From S5-A14a sp022766365 (GTDB lineage: Bacteria; Bacillota; Clostridia; Peptostreptococcales; Anaerovoracaceae), in the NCBI GenBank assembly GCA_050313295.1, contig JBNPLD010000004.1: DNA of 64,000 nucleotides. One strand, 5' to 3'. The translations under genes were made by a program, and so were the position numbers. The notes under the pieces were generated by a model. The model did not search any database and had not been told where the DNA came from. It saw only the letters and a program-made list of their open reading frames with translations. Positions 25,202 to 34,545 of this stretch are shown here, one piece after another; the first letter of the stretch is position 1; every line of letters starts with the position of its first letter.

Positions 25202-26575
25202 ATGTTAATAATGATATCTGAACCTAATACTATTTGGATACGTGTTAAAGATAATCTTAAAGAACTCATTCCTGCACCAAGCTACGAAACTTTTATTAAG
25301 CCTGTGACTCTAAATTGTATTGATGAAGATATTTTTATTTTTTATTTAGAGGTCCCGGATAATATAGATTTGGATATCGTAAACAGATATAGATCCAGAC
25401 TGGAATCTTTGATCGAAAAGCTTACGGGTAAAAGTTATAAGGTTATCACCAATCACAAAAGTGAATACAGTGAAAGTGATGATAAACATTCCCAAGATAA
25501 TATTAACATTGGGAATGTTGTTGTGTCTAAAAATAATAATAACTACAACGGGTATTTTATACCAACTTATACCTTTGAAAACTTTGTTGAAGGCTCATGT
25601 AATAAGATTGCTTGTGCTGCGGCCCATGCAGTTGCCGAAAATCCTTCCCAGGCATATAATCCCCTATATATATATGGCAAATCAGGACTCGGGAAGACCC
25701 ATCTTATAAACGCAATCGGCCTTTACATTCAAAAAACAAAACCCGAACTAAATGTAATTTACGTAACTTCCGAAACTTTCACAAACGAATGCACACATGC
25801 AATCAAACAAAATAAAATGAACGAATTTAAAAGGAAGTATCGAAAAGCCGATGTTTTGCTCATAGATGACATACAGTTTCTTGAAAACAAAGATACTACT
25901 CAGGAGGAGTTTTTCCATACTTTTAACGAGCTTTATAAGTATGAAAAACAGATAATCATATCAAGTGACAGACCTCCTCAAAGATTGACTAAGTTGGATG
26001 AAAGACTAAGATCAAGATTCGCATGGAAAATGATGGCAGATATTCAACCTGCTGATTACGAAACTCGTATTGCAATTTTAATGAAAAAGGCTGAAAGTAA
26101 GGGGATTAATATAACAGATGATGTATATGATGTGATTAAGCTTGTTGCTGAGAGTATTAAAGACAACATTAGAAATCTTGAAGGTGCCTTTAATCGTATT
26201 GTAAGTTTCTCAGTTCTTCTAAACAGGGATATAGATGTGGAATTTGCTCAGGATATACTCAAAGATATTGTAACTTCTAAAGCTGCAACTCCAACACCTG
26301 AAAAGATTAAGCAGATTGTATGCAATCATTTTGATATCACTCTTGATGAGATGGACGGTACCAAGAGGACAAACAGAATAGCTTATCCGAGGCAGATAGC
26401 CATGTATATTTCAAGGGAGATAACTGATTTTTCTCTTCCAAAAATAGGTCAATGCTTTGGAGGAAGACACTATTCTACAGTTATACATGCACACGAGAAA
26501 ATTCAGAAAAATTTAAAAAATGATGAATCTCTTAAAGAAATTATAGATCTTTTGATAGAAAAATCAAAAGAATAG
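25202..26575 (+). CDS. dnaA: Chromosomal replication initiator protein DnaA
   Basis: This is the AAA+ initiator that binds DnaA boxes and melts the origin. It has 457 residues: an N-terminal domain I, a polar linker with an Asn run (about 85-110), then AAA+ motifs YIYGKSGLGKTHLINAIGLY (Walker A) and VLLIDDIQFL (Walker B). The DNA-binding domain IV shows REITDFSLPKIGQCFGGRHY and STVIHAHEKI. ATG 25202 has GGAGAG only 4 bases away; ATG 25211 has a more distant site, so the exact start is unsure. Confidence 0.97.
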   Translation: MLIMISEPNTIWIRVKDNLKELIPAPSYETFIKPVTLNCIDEDIFIFYLEVPDNIDLDIVNRYRSRLESLIEKLTGKSYKVITNHKSEYSESDDKHSQDNINIGNVVVSKNNNNYNGYFIPTYTFENFVEGSCNKIACAAAHAVAENPSQAYNPLYIYGKSGLGKTHLINAIGLYIQKTKPELNVIYVTSETFTNECTHAIKQNKMNEFKRKYRKADVLLIDDIQFLENKDTTQEEFFHTFNELYKYEKQIIISSDRPPQRLTKLDERLRSRFAWKMMADIQPADYETRIAILMKKAESKGINITDDVYDVIKLVAESIKDNIRNLEGAFNRIVSFSVLLNRDIDVEFAQDILKDIVTSKAATPTPEKIKQIVCNHFDITLDEMDGTKRTNRIAYPRQIAMYISREITDFSLPKIGQCFGGRHYSTVIHAHEKIQKNLKNDESLKEIIDLLIEKSKE

Positions 26576-26604
26576 AAAGAAATTGTAAAGTTATTAATAT
26601 TCAA

Positions 26605-26735
26605 TGTGGAAACTTATCCTTAGGTTTTGTGGATAAAAATCATTGGATTTTAGCTGTTTATATTAGTTATCCATGTTATCAACAACACCTACTACTACAA
26701 CTACAAAAAAAGAAATATAAAATAAAAGGAGCTGC
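26605..26735. other. oriC: Origin of replication, part 2: DnaA boxes, DnaA-trios and AT-rich unwinding stretch
   Basis: The dnaA-dnaN gap holds TGTGGATAA (26628-26636), TTATCCATG (26668-26676) and TTATCAACA (26676-26684). A short GC-containing spacer follows, then CTA CTA CTA CAA CTA at 26689-26703. On the other strand, read 3-prime to 5-prime, this is GAT GAT GAT GTT GAT, the DnaA-trio pattern known from the Bacillus basal unwinding system. An AT-rich tract (26704-26728) comes next. Order and polarity fit an unwinding element between dnaA and dnaN. Confidence 0.82.
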
Positions 26736-26737
26736 AA

Positions 26738-27844
26738 ATGAAATTCTCATGCAATCAAAATAAACTTTCAAAATCTCTAAATATTGTTTCCAGAGGGATT
26801 TCTGTAAGAACAACTCTACCAATTCTTAAGGGAATACTTCTTGATGTCAAAGACGGTACATTGACAATTTCATCTTCCGATCTTGATATCTCAATAATTA
26901 GGAGTATGAAGATCGATTCTTCTGAAAACGGCAAAGTTGTTGTCAATGCTAAGATTTTTACAGATATAATCAAAAAACTACCATCAGCAGATATAGAATT
27001 CACTGTTAGGGAAGAAAACAAAATGGAAATAAAATGCCTGAATACAGATTTCGAAATTATCTGTATTTCACCGGATGAATTTCCTACGATTCCGACGACA
27101 TCATTTGATGATGCTATGAGTTTTCACAAAGAAACTTTTAAAGAACTCATAAGAAGAACTCAATTTGCCGCTCACAGTGATGAGTCAAGGGGAGTTATAA
27201 GCGGTATACTCATTGAAATGGAAAAAAGCTGTCTGAAAATGGTAGCAATAGATGGATACAGAATGGCAATCAACAAAGAAGAAACTGTGATTGAACACGA
27301 AAACAGCTTTGTAATTTCGGCTAGAATAATGGGAGAATTATCCAAAATAATTTCTGATTCTCAAGATGAGTCTGATATTATAAAAATAAAGAAAAATGGA
27401 AACAATTTATCAGCCCTTATCGGAAACAATGAGGTAAACTTGAGAATAATGGATGGAGACTTCCTAAAGTATAACGAGATGGTGCCATCAGACAGCAGCA
27501 TACATGTTAAAATTGACAGAAGGAGCCTGAATGAAGCTATAGACAGAGCTTCTATATTCTCCATAGAAGGACAGAATAATCTTATAAAGCTGAATATCAA
27601 AGATGATTTGATGGAGATATCTTCAAGATCTCAAGATGGAAGCGTAATTGAAGATGTTATGATCGAAAAAAAAGGAGGAGATATAGAGATAGGTTTCAAT
27701 GCGAAGTACCTCATAGATATACTGAAAGTCATTGATGACGAAGAAATTATGATGTATTTTAATTCACCTGTAACTCCATGTGTTGTTACACCTGTTGAAA
27801 GCGATAACTATCTCTTCCTCGTACTACCTGTAAGAGTTAAATAA
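26738..27844 (+). CDS. dnaN: DNA polymerase III beta subunit (sliding clamp)
   Basis: This 368-residue ring-forming clamp tethers polymerase III to DNA. The N-terminus MKFSCNQNKLSKSLNIVSRG and the block RTTLPILKGILLDVKDGTL are typical. Other family blocks are AIDGYRMAINKEE and the C-terminal VTPVESDNYLFLVLPVRVK. AAAGGAGCTGC precedes ATG 26738. The stop codon directly abuts recF; the small S4-domain gene that sits between dnaN and recF in Bacillus is missing here. Confidence 0.97.
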   Translation: MKFSCNQNKLSKSLNIVSRGISVRTTLPILKGILLDVKDGTLTISSSDLDISIIRSMKIDSSENGKVVVNAKIFTDIIKKLPSADIEFTVREENKMEIKCLNTDFEIICISPDEFPTIPTTSFDDAMSFHKETFKELIRRTQFAAHSDESRGVISGILIEMEKSCLKMVAIDGYRMAINKEETVIEHENSFVISARIMGELSKIISDSQDESDIIKIKKNGNNLSALIGNNEVNLRIMDGDFLKYNEMVPSDSSIHVKIDRRSLNEAIDRASIFSIEGQNNLIKLNIKDDLMEISSRSQDGSVIEDVMIEKKGGDIEIGFNAKYLIDILKVIDDEEIMMYFNSPVTPCVVTPVESDNYLFLVLPVRVK

Positions 27845-28936
27845 ATGTTTTTGAAAACCATAGAAATTAAAAATTTTCGTAATTATGATAGACTTAACAT
27901 GGAATTTGATAGTAAAATCAATCTTATCCTTGGAAATAACGCTCAAGGAAAGACAAATCTTCTTGAGTCAATATACTACACATCTATGGGTAAATCCTTT
28001 AAATCAGTAAAAGATAGGGAAGTAATCAAATTCGGTGAGAATATAGCCAGTATTAAAGTCAATGCATATAAATACGAAGATAATCTTGAAGTTTCAGTAA
28101 TTTTAAAGAGAAATGGCGATAAGGAGATAAAAAGAGACGGAATAATTCTAAAAAAAATCTCCGAACTTTCAGACACCATGCTTGTGGTTATCTTTTCTCC
28201 TGAAGATTTAAAAATAGTAAAGGAAGAACCGGAAAAGAGAAGAAGATTCATCGATAGGGAGATTTCGTTGATCTCCCCCATATATCTTGATAATCTCAAT
28301 AATTACAAGAAAACTCTTTTTCAAAGAAATAACTATTTAAGAGAGGAAAGTGTAGATGAACTTTTACTTGATGTACTTGATATACAATTATCAAGCTATG
28401 GTGTAAAAGTCATCAAACAAAGAAAAGAATTCATTTCACAGCTTCAGAAACATGTCGAAAAAATTCATGAAGGCATTACTCAGAATAAGGAAAAAATCAC
28501 ACTCAAATATAAGAGAGATTTAGCGACGGAAAATGAAGAAGAATTTGCAAGAATATTAAAAGCAGACAGAGATAAAGATAGAAGACTTGGAACCACATCA
28601 AGAGGTCCACACAGAGATGATATAGAATTTCTAATCAACAAAATAGATGCAAGAAGATACGGCTCTCAAGGTCAGCAGAGAACATGTGCACTTTCTGTTC
28701 GACTGGCCGAACTGTCGCTGATTGAGGAAGAAACCGGAGAGGCGGCTATTTTGTTGCTTGATGATGTTATGAGTGAACTTGATATATCTCGTCAGGAATA
28801 TCTGATAAAAACTCTGGAAAATAACCAGATCTTCATAACTGCAACGGAACTTCCAAAGTATATTTTGGATAGGTTCCCTGATGGTAAAAAAATTTATATT
28901 AAAGAAGGTAAAGTATTAGAAGAAGGGAATAGATAA
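27845..28936 (+). CDS. recF: DNA replication and repair protein RecF
   Basis: RecF is an SMC-like ATPase that helps load RecA at gaps. The 363-residue protein shows IEIKNFRNYDRLNMEFDSKI and Walker A ILGNNAQGKTNLLESIY. It also has SRGPHRDDIEFLIN, the signature GSQGQQRTCALSVRLAEL and Walker B ILLLDDVMSELD. The start follows the dnaN stop with no gap, and the TAATG at its end overlaps gyrB by one base, so the genes are co-translated. Confidence 0.96.
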   Translation: MFLKTIEIKNFRNYDRLNMEFDSKINLILGNNAQGKTNLLESIYYTSMGKSFKSVKDREVIKFGENIASIKVNAYKYEDNLEVSVILKRNGDKEIKRDGIILKKISELSDTMLVVIFSPEDLKIVKEEPEKRRRFIDREISLISPIYLDNLNNYKKTLFQRNNYLREESVDELLLDVLDIQLSSYGVKVIKQRKEFISQLQKHVEKIHEGITQNKEKITLKYKRDLATENEEEFARILKADRDKDRRLGTTSRGPHRDDIEFLINKIDARRYGSQGQQRTCALSVRLAELSLIEEETGEAAILLLDDVMSELDISRQEYLIKTLENNQIFITATELPKYILDRFPDGKKIYIKEGKVLEEGNR

Positions 28937-30852
28937 TGGCAGACAATAAAGTTACAAACGAATACGGTGCTTCACAGATTCAGGTCTTGGAAGGTCTTGA
29001 AGCTGTAAGACAAAGGCCGGGAATGTACATAGGAAGTACCGGAAGTAAAGGGCTACATCATCTTGTGTACGAAATTGTTGATAACAGCGTGGACGAAGCG
29101 TTGGCAGGATATTGTAAAAATATCAAGATAACAATTCAAAAAGATAATTCCATAAAAGTAGAAGATGATGGTCGTGGAATGCCTGTTGATAAGCATCCTA
29201 AAATGGGAATACCTGCTGTTGAGGTTATTCACACGGTTTTGCATGCCGGAGGTAAATTTGGCGGCGGAGGATACAAGGTTTCAGGAGGACTTCATGGTGT
29301 AGGTGCATCCGTTGTAAATGCTCTTTCAACAAGGATGGAAGTTGAAATAAAGAGAAACGGTAAGATTTACATGATGGCCTTTGAGAGAGGTAAGACTGTT
29401 GAGAAAATTCATGAAATCGGTGAATCAAAGAAAACCGGATCGATTACAGTTTTTTGGCCTGACCCAACAATTTTTGATGAAATAGAATTTGATTACAGCA
29501 TTCTTCAACACAGATTTAGAGAAATGGCTTTCCTGAACAAAGGAATCAATATAACGCTGATTGACGAAAGAGAAAAGGGAAAGAAAGAAGTTTTTCACTA
29601 TGAAGGTGGAATTAAGGAATTTGTAAAGCATATAAATTTGAATAAAGAGCCTATTCACCCTGATATTATCTATTTCGAAGTTTCTGAAAAAGATAGAGAA
29701 GTAGAAATAGCTATGCAGTATACGGATAAATATAATGAGATGATTCAGGTTTATGCCAATAATATAGCTACTCCTGAAGGAGGATATCATTTATCAGGAT
29801 TTAAATCGGCACTTACAAGGGTATTCAACGATTACGCCAGAAAAAATAAAATTTTAAAGGACGGAGAAGAAAATCTTGCCGGTGAAGATATCAGGGAAGG
29901 TCTGACTGCTATCGTATCTGTAAAACTTACAAATCCTCAATTTGAAGGCCAAACAAAAACAAAGCTTGGAAATAGTGATATGAAGGGTTTTGTTGAAACA
30001 GCAACAAATGAGAATTTGATAGCATTTCTGGAACAGAATCCAAACCAGGCCAAGGCTATTCTCGAAAAATGTATAAAAGCAAAGAATGCCAGAGAAGCAG
30101 CGAGAAAGGCAAGGGATCTCACAAGGAGAAAAAGTGCTCTTGACAGTATGTCACTTCCGGGAAAACTTGCTGATTGTTCAGAGAAAGACCCGGCACTTTC
30201 CGAGATTTTTCTGGTTGAGGGAGATTCTGCAGGCGGATCTGCAAAGCAGGGCAGAGACAGAATAAGGCAAGCTATTTTGCCGCTCAGAGGAAAGATTTTG
30301 AATGTTGAGAAAGCAAGACTTGATAAGATTTTGAATTCTGATGAAATCAAAAATATGATTACTGCTTTCGGATGTGGAATAGGATCAGATTTTGATATTA
30401 ATAAATTAAGGTATCACAAAATAATAATAATGACAGATGCTGATGTTGATGGTGCACATATCAGAACCCTGCTATTGACATTTTTCTACAGGTATATGAC
30501 TCCACTGATCGAAAACGGTCACGTTTATGCTGCTCAACCGCCACTTTTTAAAACTGTTAAGCAGAGAAAAACATATTATACATACTCCGAAAAAGAACAA
30601 GAGAGACTCATGGAGCAACTCAATGAAAACCCGGGTAAGTCAGAAATACAAAGATATAAGGGTCTTGGGGAAATGGACTTTCACCAACTATGGGAGACAA
30701 CCATGGACTATAATCACAGAACATTGATTCAGATTACACTGGATGATGCAACTGCTGCAGACGAAATATTCACGACTTTGATGGGAGATAAAGTTCCTCC
30801 AAGAAAGAAATTTATCGAAGAGAATGCAAAATATGCAAGTCTGGATATTTAG
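28936..30852 (+). CDS. gyrB: DNA gyrase subunit B
   Basis: This ATPase subunit of the gyrase that introduces negative supercoils has 638 residues. The GHKL domain shows RPGMYIGSTGSKGLHHLVYE, VDEALAGY and GGLHGVGASVVNALS. The Toprim domain has LVEGDSAGGSAKQGRDR and IMTDADVDGAHIRTLLL. The C-terminal KGLGEMDFHQLWETTMD is standard. It overlaps recF by one base and is 15 bases from gyrA. Confidence 0.98.
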   Translation: MADNKVTNEYGASQIQVLEGLEAVRQRPGMYIGSTGSKGLHHLVYEIVDNSVDEALAGYCKNIKITIQKDNSIKVEDDGRGMPVDKHPKMGIPAVEVIHTVLHAGGKFGGGGYKVSGGLHGVGASVVNALSTRMEVEIKRNGKIYMMAFERGKTVEKIHEIGESKKTGSITVFWPDPTIFDEIEFDYSILQHRFREMAFLNKGINITLIDEREKGKKEVFHYEGGIKEFVKHINLNKEPIHPDIIYFEVSEKDREVEIAMQYTDKYNEMIQVYANNIATPEGGYHLSGFKSALTRVFNDYARKNKILKDGEENLAGEDIREGLTAIVSVKLTNPQFEGQTKTKLGNSDMKGFVETATNENLIAFLEQNPNQAKAILEKCIKAKNAREAARKARDLTRRKSALDSMSLPGKLADCSEKDPALSEIFLVEGDSAGGSAKQGRDRIRQAILPLRGKILNVEKARLDKILNSDEIKNMITAFGCGIGSDFDINKLRYHKIIIMTDADVDGAHIRTLLLTFFYRYMTPLIENGHVYAAQPPLFKTVKQRKTYYTYSEKEQERLMEQLNENPGKSEIQRYKGLGEMDFHQLWETTMDYNHRTLIQITLDDATAADEIFTTLMGDKVPPRKKFIEENAKYASLDI

Positions 30853-30867
30853 AGAAGGAGATAATAG

Positions 30868-33360
30868 ATGCCAACACTTGTAGAAGATACAAAGATGATA
30901 CAGCATGAAATTCATGAAGAAATGAAAAAATCCTATATAGACTATGCCATGAGCGTAATCGTAGGACGTGCTCTTCCTGATGTTAGAGACGGACTTAAAC
31001 CTGTACACAGAAGAATTTTGTACGGTATGAGTCAACTTGGAGTTACCCCTGATAAACCATTTAAGAAATCAGCGAGGATCGTAGGTGAAGTCATGGGTAA
31101 ATATCACCCCCACGGTGATAGTTCCATATATGATGCGATGGTTAGAATGGCCCAGGATTTCTCAATAAGGTACATGCTTGTTGACGGACATGGAAATTTC
31201 GGATCTGTAGACGGGGACGGAGCTGCTGCAATGAGGTATACGGAGGCGAGGATGACTCCGTTTGCCCTGCAAATGCTCAGAGATATCGAAAAAGAAACCG
31301 TAGATTTCATGCCTAACTTTGACGAGGAAGAAGAGGAACCTGTAGTTTTACCCAGCAGATTTCCAAATCTGCTTGTTAACGGATCAAACGGTATAGCCGT
31401 AGGTATGGCTACATCAATACCGCCCCATAACTTAAGAGATGTTATCGATGCAACTATTTTGTTGATAGACAAACCTGAAGCGACTGTAGATGATTTGATT
31501 AAGATTGTTAAAGCTCCGGATTTTCCAACCGGTGCTCTTATTCTTGGAAGACAGGGTGCAAGACAGGCATATAAAACAGGAACCGGTAAGGTTCAAGTTA
31601 GAGCTAAGTGTGAAATTGAGGAGACTAAAGGCGGAAGATACCAAATAATCGTAACGGAAATTCCTTATCAAGTTAATAAGTCAAGACTTATTGAAAAAAT
31701 TGCCGATCTTGTGAAAGAAAAGAAAGTTGATGGGATTTCGGCGATTCGTGATGAATCAAACAGAAAGGGTATGAGGATTGTAATTGAGCTGAAAAGGGAT
31801 GCAAATCCACAGATTACTCTGAACAGACTTTATAAACATACCCAACTTCAGGATAGTTACAGCATGATTATGCTCGCTCTTGTAGATGGTGAACCAAAGG
31901 TTTTAAATCTGCACGAGATTCTTTCAGAGTATCTGAATTTCCAGAAAGAAATTATAACCAGGAGAACTCAGTTTGATTTAAAAAAAGCAGAAGCCAGGGC
32001 TCATATTTTGGAGGGATACAGAATTGCTCTCGATAATATCGATGAGATTATTAAAATCATCAGGGCAAGTTACAACGATGCCAAGGAAAAACTGATGGAA
32101 AGATTCGGGTTTTCCGAAATTCAGGCTCAAGCTATCCTCGATATGAGATTAGCAAGACTTCAAGGTTTAGAACGTGAAAAGATTGAAAAGGAATATGCAG
32201 AACTAATGGAAAAAATCGCATATTATAAGGCGATTTTATCTGATGAAACTCTTCTTATGGGTGTAATCAAGGAAGAACTTCAGGAAATCAGAGAAAAGTA
32301 TGGTGATAACAGGAGAACTAAAATAGTCGCAGCTGAAGACGAATTTGATGATGAAGATCTGATCGAGGAGGAAAACGTTGCAGTTACCCTAACTCATCTG
32401 GGATATATCAAGAGGGTACCTGCCGATACATATAAAGCTCAGAGAAGAGGGGGCAAAGGGATAACCGGAATTACAACCCGTGAAAATGATTTCGTTAAAG
32501 ATCTTATAATGACTTCAACTCATGATTACCTGTTGTTCTTTACAAATACGGGTAAGGTTCACAAATTGAAAGCATATGAAGTACCTGAGGCATCGAGAAC
32601 TGCAAAGGGAACCCCGGCTGTAAATCTTTTAAATCTGATGCAGGGAGAGAGAATTACAGCGGTTATACCGGTATCGCAATTTGACGATGAGAGTTATTTG
32701 ATAATGGTTACGCAAAGCGGAACAATCAAAAAGACTCCTCTGTCACAGTTTGACACGAACAGGAAAAACGGTTTGATAGCAATCAAACTAAAAGATGATG
32801 ACAAACTCATAGGTGTCAGAGAAACTTGTGGCAATGATAATATTATTTTGGTAACAAGAAGGGGTAAATGCATATCTTTCTCTGAAAAAGATGTGAGAAG
32901 CATGGGTAGAATTGCTGCCGGAGTAAGGGGAATTAAACTTGATAGCAATGATACCGTAGTAGATATGGATATTCTAAAAAAAGACAAAGAGATTCTTGTG
33001 GTAACTCAGAACGGATTTGGCAAGAGGACACCTGTGAAGGATTATACTATCCAGGTAAGAGGTGGAAAGGGTATTTTGACCTACGATAAAAGTAAGTTCT
33101 CAAAGACAGGAGAACTTATAGGTGCCAAAGTTGTCGATGAGGACGATGAAATCCTATTGATAAATTCTGATGGTATAATTATCAGAATTAGGGCAGAAGA
33201 GGTATCTAAATCAAGAAGATCAACCCAAGGCGTTAAGATAATGAGGGTAAACGAAGATGAAAATATAGTGGCAATGGCCCGAGTTATCCGAGATGATGAG
33301 ACGGAAGAGGGGGTGGAAAAGGATGGACAAGTTAAGTTTGAAAATTCCGGGAAAGCCTGA
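30868..33360 (+). CDS. gyrA: DNA gyrase subunit A
   Basis: This DNA-cleaving subunit has 830 residues. The catalytic Tyr is in AAAMRYTEARMT, after KSARIVGEVMGKYHPHGDSS. The GyrA box AQRRGGKGITG marks the start of the DNA-wrapping C-terminal beta-pinwheel, which separates gyrase from topoisomerase IV. The quinolone-region residues read as HGDSSIYDA, with Ser at both usual Ser positions, so no classical resistance change is visible by eye. GAAGGAG precedes ATG 30868. The last 38 bases overlap the RsbW-like gene. Confidence 0.98.
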   Translation: MPTLVEDTKMIQHEIHEEMKKSYIDYAMSVIVGRALPDVRDGLKPVHRRILYGMSQLGVTPDKPFKKSARIVGEVMGKYHPHGDSSIYDAMVRMAQDFSIRYMLVDGHGNFGSVDGDGAAAMRYTEARMTPFALQMLRDIEKETVDFMPNFDEEEEEPVVLPSRFPNLLVNGSNGIAVGMATSIPPHNLRDVIDATILLIDKPEATVDDLIKIVKAPDFPTGALILGRQGARQAYKTGTGKVQVRAKCEIEETKGGRYQIIVTEIPYQVNKSRLIEKIADLVKEKKVDGISAIRDESNRKGMRIVIELKRDANPQITLNRLYKHTQLQDSYSMIMLALVDGEPKVLNLHEILSEYLNFQKEIITRRTQFDLKKAEARAHILEGYRIALDNIDEIIKIIRASYNDAKEKLMERFGFSEIQAQAILDMRLARLQGLEREKIEKEYAELMEKIAYYKAILSDETLLMGVIKEELQEIREKYGDNRRTKIVAAEDEFDDEDLIEEENVAVTLTHLGYIKRVPADTYKAQRRGGKGITGITTRENDFVKDLIMTSTHDYLLFFTNTGKVHKLKAYEVPEASRTAKGTPAVNLLNLMQGERITAVIPVSQFDDESYLIMVTQSGTIKKTPLSQFDTNRKNGLIAIKLKDDDKLIGVRETCGNDNIILVTRRGKCISFSEKDVRSMGRIAAGVRGIKLDSNDTVVDMDILKKDKEILVVTQNGFGKRTPVKDYTIQVRGGKGILTYDKSKFSKTGELIGAKVVDEDDEILLINSDGIIIRIRAEEVSKSRRSTQGVKIMRVNEDENIVAMARVIRDDETEEGVEKDGQVKFENSGKA

Positions 33361-33727
33361 ATATATTAAAGGAACAAGACTTTTTATAGGTTCTGTCGCA
33401 GCAAATGCCGGATTTGATATAGAGCAGTGTGAAGATTTAAAAACGGCTGTAGCAGAAGCATGTAAAAATATTTCTTGTCACGGTTCTGATGGATTTTCTG
33501 ATCAATATGAGGTATCATGTGAAGTAGACACTCATCAAATAACTGTTACTGTTACAGACTTATGTGAGCAACACAGCGTTGAAAAAGTCAATAAACCTTG
33601 CGATAATTGTCCTACAGAAGGGAATTTGAGCTTATTTATTATAAGGTCCCTCGTGAACGATGTTCACTTTGGAAAAAATAACGACGGTTTTAAGTACATT
33701 ACTATGGTGAAAAGGAATGATTGTTAA
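33323..33727 (+). CDS. RsbW/SpoIIAB-like anti-sigma serine kinase
   Basis: This 134-residue protein has the small HATPase fold of anti-sigma kinases. An N-box-like EDLKTAVAEACKNISCHG is followed by a central VTVTDLCEQ and the late GNLSLFIIRSLVNDVHFG. The family sequesters a SigB/SigF-class sigma factor and phosphorylates an anti-anti-sigma protein. I chose ATG 33323, preceded by AAAGG; it lies inside the end of gyrA. It overlaps the sigma-factor gene by 11 bases. No RsbV-like partner gene is present, so the release mechanism must be encoded elsewhere or be different. Confidence 0.83.
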   Translation: MDKLSLKIPGKPEYIKGTRLFIGSVAANAGFDIEQCEDLKTAVAEACKNISCHGSDGFSDQYEVSCEVDTHQITVTVTDLCEQHSVEKVNKPCDNCPTEGNLSLFIIRSLVNDVHFGKNNDGFKYITMVKRNDC

Positions 33728-34457
33728 AAGGGACGAATTCAAAGAATATAGAGCCAATCCAACCATTGCAATGAGAAATAAACTGGTGGAGGATCACCTT
33801 TATATGGTGGAAATTTTGATCAGAAAATATCTAGGTAAAGGTGTTGACTATGATGACCTATATCAAGTTGGAGCCCTTGCACTAGTTTCCGCTGTAGAAA
33901 GATTTGATCCGGATAAGGGTTTTGAATTCAGTTCATTTGCTACACCGACAATACTTGGTGAAATTAAGAAGTACTTTAGAGATAAGCAGTGGAGTTTGAA
34001 AGTTCCAAGGCGTCTTAAAGAAATATCCGCAAAAGTTCAAGATGCAAAAGAAAAACTTTCAAGCGATCTAGGACGCAATCCTACCATTCCGGAAATTGCC
34101 AAATTCACGAGTTTGGACGAGGAGCAGATAATAGAGGCCATGGAAGGTGCTAAGGCTTATGGGACATACTCATTAGACAAGACGTTTGATGATATGACAG
34201 GGGACGGAGATACGGCTTTCTTGGAAAAATATACGGGTTTTGACGAAAAAGGCTACGAACAGCTTGAAAATAAAGAGATAATTGAGGCCGTTCTCGACAA
34301 GATGACTGAACAAAACAAATATATTTTCAGAGAAAGGTTCATATACAACAAATCTCAGGCGGAAATCGCAAAAATACTGGGAGTGTCTCAGATGACGGTT
34401 TCGAGAGCTGAAAGAAAAATGGTAGAACAATTCAAAGCCGAATTAAAAAAATCATAA
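33717..34457 (+). CDS. SigB/SigF/SigG-class RNA polymerase sigma factor
   Basis: This 246-residue group 3 sigma factor has region 2 with VEDHLYMVEILIRKYLGKG and DDLYQVGALALVSAVERFDP. KGFEFSSFATPTILGEIKKY and RDKQWSLKVPRRLKEIS follow. Region 3 contains GRNPTIPEIAKFTSLDEEQI, and region 4 has the helix-turn-helix NKSQAEIAKILGVSQMTVSR. The 11-base overlap with the anti-sigma kinase gene points to a dedicated pair, as in rsbW-sigB. Linkage to gyrA is notable. General stress or sporulation roles cannot be told apart from the sequence. Confidence 0.9.
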   Translation: MIVKRDEFKEYRANPTIAMRNKLVEDHLYMVEILIRKYLGKGVDYDDLYQVGALALVSAVERFDPDKGFEFSSFATPTILGEIKKYFRDKQWSLKVPRRLKEISAKVQDAKEKLSSDLGRNPTIPEIAKFTSLDEEQIIEAMEGAKAYGTYSLDKTFDDMTGDGDTAFLEKYTGFDEKGYEQLENKEIIEAVLDKMTEQNKYIFRERFIYNKSQAEIAKILGVSQMTVSRAERKMVEQFKAELKKS

Positions 34458-34545
34458 ATATTAATTTAAAAATTCCGGAACACAGAAGCAGTTTAGTAAT
34501 AATAAATTAATCAGAATAATGAAATAGAAATTCAGAGGAAAAAAT

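Noticed and set aside
34458..34545. T-box leader for trpS
   Set aside because: Only 88 bases separate trpS from the sigma gene; no specifier loop, T-box sequence or terminator/antiterminator pair is visible.
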